A DNA stretch of 64,000 nt, taken from NCBI RefSeq assembly GCF_042738955.1, contig NZ_JBHYHC010000033.1:17447-81446 (forward strand), read 5' to 3'. Each line of letters begins with the position of its first letter. Position 1 is the first letter of the stretch. Source of the DNA: Umezawaea sp042738955 (GTDB lineage: Bacteria; Actinomycetota; Actinomycetes; Mycobacteriales; Pseudonocardiaceae). Positions 61,535 to 64,000 of this stretch are shown here, piece after piece. Under the pieces are notes generated by a model. It saw nothing but the letters and a program-made list of their open reading frames with translations, did no database searches and had not been told where the DNA came from. The position numbers were made by a program, and so were the translations under genes.

Positions 61535-62753
61535 GGGCGGCCTCGCGGGTCTTGAGGTGGTGCGCGAGCCTCGGGCCCACCCGCCGGAGTTCCGGCTCGA
61601 AGGACTCGAGCTTCGGGACGATGACCTTGACGACGGCGAGGTCCATGTCCGGTGAGGACAGCACGACGCGGAAGACCTGGTCGATCCCCTGACCGCGCAA
61701 GGCGGTCGCGAGGTGGGACAGCGCGCCGGGGAGGTCGGTGATGTCCTCGGGGCCTGTCGGGATCTCGGAGTACTTGATCGTCCGCGAGGTGTCGGTGACC
61801 CGCTTGCGCAGCTGGCCCGCGGCCTGGATCTCGATCTGGCCGTCGAGCTGCGAGAAGTAGCGGAACCGCTCGATCAGGTCGTCACGCCCGCCGTGGATGT
61901 AGGACAGCCGCGACTGCGCCGCCTCGCTGAGCGCGCGCACCGTGGCGATGTCGCGCAGCGGGTGCAGGCCCGAGCCGTGGGCGATCGCGATCGGGGCGTC
62001 GTCGTTCGGCTCCAGGATGAACCCCTGGAAGTGCGGCAGGCCGAAGGCGCTGGGCGTGTACCTGACCACGCCCCGCAGCCCCGCGGCGGCGATCTTGGTC
62101 AAGAGGTTCTCGACGTCGTCGTTCGGCTCGTCGAGCTCGACGAACAGCGAGTCGTCGCGGATGAAGTTGAACGCGTTGACGTCCCGTTCGAGGACTTCCG
62201 CGATCCCGTGCACGGTGGCCTCGTCGACGGAGTTCCCGGAGCACAGCCCGTTCGTGCTCGTGCCGAAGATGCGCTGGGCCGGGTTCTCCGGGTAGGGGGA
62301 GAAGACGAGTTCGGCGGGCAGCGCGACGCGGTGGCCGGTGAACACCTCCTCCGCCTCGACGCAGGACAGCGGGCCGTCCGGGTCGACCTCGTTGCCCAGC
62401 AGCGGGCACAGGTCGACGAACGAGAACGAGACGTGCTCCTGGCCCGCGACCTCGCGGGGCGTCGAGACGAACGTCTTCACCGTGCCCGTGCGGTGCTCGG
62501 CCATGGCGAACTCGATGGCCTCCATGTAGGCCCCGACCTTGGCCTCCAGCGGGCGGACCCCTTTGCCGGCGTTCACGCACAACGACCCGGCCGCCGCGCC
62601 GGGGCGGATGCTCGAGTACACGGGGATGCCGATGTAGTCCAGCCAGGTGGTGTCGGTGACCCTGGTGATGCCGATCTCCGCGGCGAGCTTCCTGGCTCGG
62701 GACAAGGTGGTCTCCAGCGGGACTTCGCGGAGACTCGACGTCATGCGGTGCAA
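61527..62753 (-). CDS. YcaO-domain protein (thioamidation type)
   Basis: The 408-residue YcaO enzyme carries the ATP/Mg-binding elements YMEAIEFAMAEH (Glu pair) and SVDEATVHGIAEVLERDVNAF (ExxxER), and GKGVRPLEAKVGA. YcaO activates a backbone amide by phosphorylation; with TfuA beside it, thioamide formation in the peptide is the expected result rather than azoline formation. The TTG at 62753 has GGAGG five bases upstream; ATG 62744 is the alternative. It lies 105 bases after the precursor gene. Confidence 0.92.
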   Translation of the reverse strand: MHRMTSSLREVPLETTLSRARKLAAEIGITRVTDTTWLDYIGIPVYSSIRPGAAAGSLCVNAGKGVRPLEAKVGAYMEAIEFAMAEHRTGTVKTFVSTPREVAGQEHVSFSFVDLCPLLGNEVDPDGPLSCVEAEEVFTGHRVALPAELVFSPYPENPAQRIFGTSTNGLCSGNSVDEATVHGIAEVLERDVNAFNFIRDDSLFVELDEPNDDVENLLTKIAAAGLRGVVRYTPSAFGLPHFQGFILEPNDDAPIAIAHGSGLHPLRDIATVRALSEAAQSRLSYIHGGRDDLIERFRYFSQLDGQIEIQAAGQLRKRVTDTSRTIKYSEIPTGPEDITDLPGALSHLATALRGQGIDQVFRVVLSSPDMDLAVVKVIVPKLESFEPELRRVGPRLAHHLKTREAARV

Positions 62754-62790
62754 CTAGCCCTCCCTGCTGCGACGGTGGTCCGGCGAGAGC

Positions 62791-62836
62791 GGCGGGGCAC
62801 GCGGGCTGCACCGGAATGCCGCGCGCGTGCCCCGCC
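62791..62836 (-). promoter_or_regulatory. Hairpin between precursor and ycaO
   Basis: GGCGGGGCACGCG (62791-62803) and CGCGTGCCCCGCC (62824-62836) form a perfect 13-bp stem around a 20-base loop. Such a stem after a RiPP precursor commonly acts as a partial terminator or RNA-stability element, giving more precursor than enzyme mRNA. Confidence 0.65.
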
Positions 62837-62858
62837 TGGTTCAGCTCACAGCCCGAGA

Positions 62859-63014
62859 TCAGCCCTCGGTGCGGTGGAAGCTCTGAGCCCCGTGGCCGAC
62901 GTGGAAGCTCTGGGCACCGTGGCTGACGAGACCCGCCGACAGGGCGTCCTCGTTCTGGAGCGCGCTGGTGAATTCAGCGGCCGAGTCCTGGTCCAGCGTG
63001 AAAGAGTTGTTCAT
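62859..63014 (-). CDS. RiPP precursor peptide with HGAQSFH repeats
   Basis: This 51-residue peptide starts MNNSFTLDQDSAAEF, has an acidic leader to about residue 30, and ends in a core with two copies of HGAQSFH (32-38 and 41-47) separated by VG and closed by RTEG. It is the first gene upstream of ycaO/tfuA and has a strong ribosome site (GAGGAGGG seven bases upstream). Repeated cores in YcaO-TfuA systems are known for thiovarsolins, but with a different repeat. The likely product is a thioamidated peptide excised from each repeat. No Cys is present. Confidence 0.85.
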   Translation of the reverse strand: MNNSFTLDQDSAAEFTSALQNEDALSAGLVSHGAQSFHVGHGAQSFHRTEG

Positions 63015-63066
63015 CGAGACCCTCCTCATTAATTGATTTCGTCGGCGAGAAGCGCCAACTATTCGG

Positions 63067-63096
63067 ACGCTACAGTGGGCCGAGTCGTGGACGCAA
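63067..63096 (-). promoter_or_regulatory. Probable promoter of the precursor gene
   Basis: On the minus strand TTGCGT (63096-63091) and TAGCGT (63072-63067) are separated by 18 bp and lie about 55 bases before the start codon. Confidence 0.5.
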
Positions 63097-63147
63097 GGAA
63101 ACTTCCGGCAAGGCCGTGAAACTGCCGATTCGCCACGTCGGAGAGGG

Positions 63148-63165
63148 CGGCAGAAAGCGGCAGAA
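63148..63165 (-). promoter_or_regulatory. Double TTCTGCCG direct repeat upstream of the precursor
   Basis: On the minus strand TTCTGCCG-CT-TTCTGCCG (10-bp period) reads towards the precursor and lies about 50 bp upstream of its -35 box, a usual place for an activator. Related half-sites occur nearby (GAGGCAG at 63178, TTTCTGCC at 63194). Confidence 0.65.
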
Positions 63166-63879
63166 TAGGAAGTCGTGAGGCAGTTTCGCTTAATTTCTGC
63201 CTCAGGGGAGCGTGTTCTCGAATGAATTGATCTCCGGGGAAATAGGCGTCCGCCACCGCTCGATCGGCCCACGACGTCCTGGCTGCTGTGAGAGGGCGCA
63301 GTGGCACAGGTGTGCCAGAACGGGTAGTCGTGTCGGGTCGGTGTGGGGCACGGAGTGGACGCGGTCGTGCCTTCGCGCTTTAATTTTTGGTAAAGGCGAG
63401 GGGGTGGGGTCTCGTTTGGTGCCGCTTGATTAGTTCGGCCGTGGTTGACAATTGACTCGGCTCAGTCGAGTGATGACCCGGTGAGGTGCCGTCACCTGCG
63501 GTTATGGTGGAGTGTTGTGACTTTCTTTACGAAAAAATATGCGCAGGCAGTTTATTTGCGATAATCGGGATTCCTCGTTCTTGCCAATATCGATTGGCAA
63601 TGCTAACGCCTTCTCGGGTATCACACGGATTTCACATGAGGTGCCATAATCTAATTGCGCCGAACAGGTGATGGACAAAAATATAGATTCGAATTCTCCT
63701 CGTTGCTCATTTACGGGGAACTTGATCATGCAAGGTCGGGTACGACAACGGAGCAGGCGCCTTCGGTCGAGGTGTCACTGGGGGAGTAGTTGTGAACGGG
63801 ACTGCGGATTGATAACCGCCTTTGGCGCTCGTCGCCAGATTTGACGGAAGGGTCACCGTTGCGATTGCGCAATCATGAC
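63166..63879. other. Intergenic stretch, AT-rich in the middle
   Basis: About 700 bases without a convincing gene. The part 63510-63740 is much more AT-rich than the rest of the window and contains the palindrome at 63581-63600. A 75-codon frame on the minus strand and a short one on the plus strand cross it, but neither has a good ribosome site. Confidence 0.5.
63581..63600. repeat. Palindrome TTGCCAAT-atcg-ATTGGCAA-like site
   Basis: Perfect 8-bp arms TTGCCAAT and ATTGGCAA flank ATCG, within the AT-rich island. It looks like a dimeric regulator's operator. Confidence 0.5.
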
Positions 63880-64000
63880 GTGGTGTTGGAGAACCCCTCG
63901 CCGCCGGAGTTGTCCGTCGGCGTCGGGAGCGGCGGCGACGAGGGGGTGAGGGCTACGGCGTTCGGCCGACGACTCCGCGATCTGCGACTCAGGACCGGGC
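63880..64000 (+). CDS. Probable XRE-type regulator, N-terminus only
   Basis: The frame from GTG 63880 reads an acidic, disordered start and then AFGRRLRDLRLRTG, the typical first helix of an XRE/Cro HTH in actinobacterial regulators. The gene runs off the window. The start is uncertain: GTG 63883 or TTG codons at 63859/63865, the first with AAGGG upstream, are also in frame. It may belong to the XRE-NTPase or a SARP-type class and could be the RiPP cluster's activator. Confidence 0.55.
   Translation, partial: MVLENPSPPELSVGVGSGGDEGVRATAFGRRLRDLRLRTG

Noticed and set aside
63502..63729. A 75-codon minus-strand gene in the AT-rich island
   Set aside because: No ribosome site, no family resemblance, and it spans the palindrome; open length is expected by chance in this composition.
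63671..63842. A short plus-strand peptide starting MDKNIDSNSPRCSF
   Set aside because: Considered as a second precursor peptide, but it lacks a clear ribosome site, has an Arg-rich random-looking middle and does not resemble the real precursor.

Overview
The window is high-GC actinobacterial DNA. Gene content and codon use suggest a Pseudonocardiales genome of the Saccharothrix, Lentzea or Actinosynnema type; this is inferred from style, not from a marker gene. Several genes look leaderless, with TANNNT six or seven bases before the start codon.

Positions 1-11160 are mostly conserved chromosome: an S8 peptidase with a small I9-like partner, a KhtT/KhtU-like cation/proton antiporter pair, a DUF1015 protein, AroH chorismate mutase, an SDR, the cmk / acyltransferase / der operon, a NarL-type two-component pair and tRNA-Pro(GGG). 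From 11112 to 15513 a decayed integrative element of visibly lower GC sits in the 3' end of that tRNA. It has a 51-bp direct repeat at both ends, candidate integrase arm sites, a truncated integrase, an HNH-nuclease-like gene and a three-gene unit resembling a toxin-antitoxin-chaperone module with a SecB-like protein.

Positions 17483-31903 form one tightly packed operon of ten genes: transaldolase, a HAD/class II aldolase/Rossmann fusion, a DUF4915-like/ThDP enzyme fusion, a TreT-like glycosyltransferase, aldo-keto reductase, GH13 glucosidase, alditol oxidase and CysC/CysD/CysN. It reads as a sugar or cyclitol pathway with its own supply of activated sulfate (PAPS), but no sulfotransferase is visible. 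An AfsR-type SARP regulator, an XRE/NTPase regulator, a flavoprotein, a ROK regulator, an MFS transporter and CysQ follow.

Positions 41250-53500 are an accessory region with two candidate uncharacterised systems. One is a nucleosidase gene next to a membrane-protein gene; the two proteins share a short amyloid-signalling-like peptide. The other is a translationally coupled operon built around a Ycf46-like AAA+ ATPase, with coiled-coil/membrane and small unknown proteins.

Positions 54128-63014 are a RiPP cluster: YcaO plus TfuA (the peptide thioamidation pair), a 51-residue precursor whose C-terminus repeats HGAQSFH, an ATP-grasp ligase, a clavaminate-synthase-like oxygenase, both glutamate mutase subunits, a cyclase-family protein, a divergent SDR and an IS630-transposase-derived DNA-binding protein. 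Tandem TTCTGCCG repeats lie upstream of three of its transcription units in the same orientation, suggesting a shared activator site. The window ends inside a probable XRE-type regulator.
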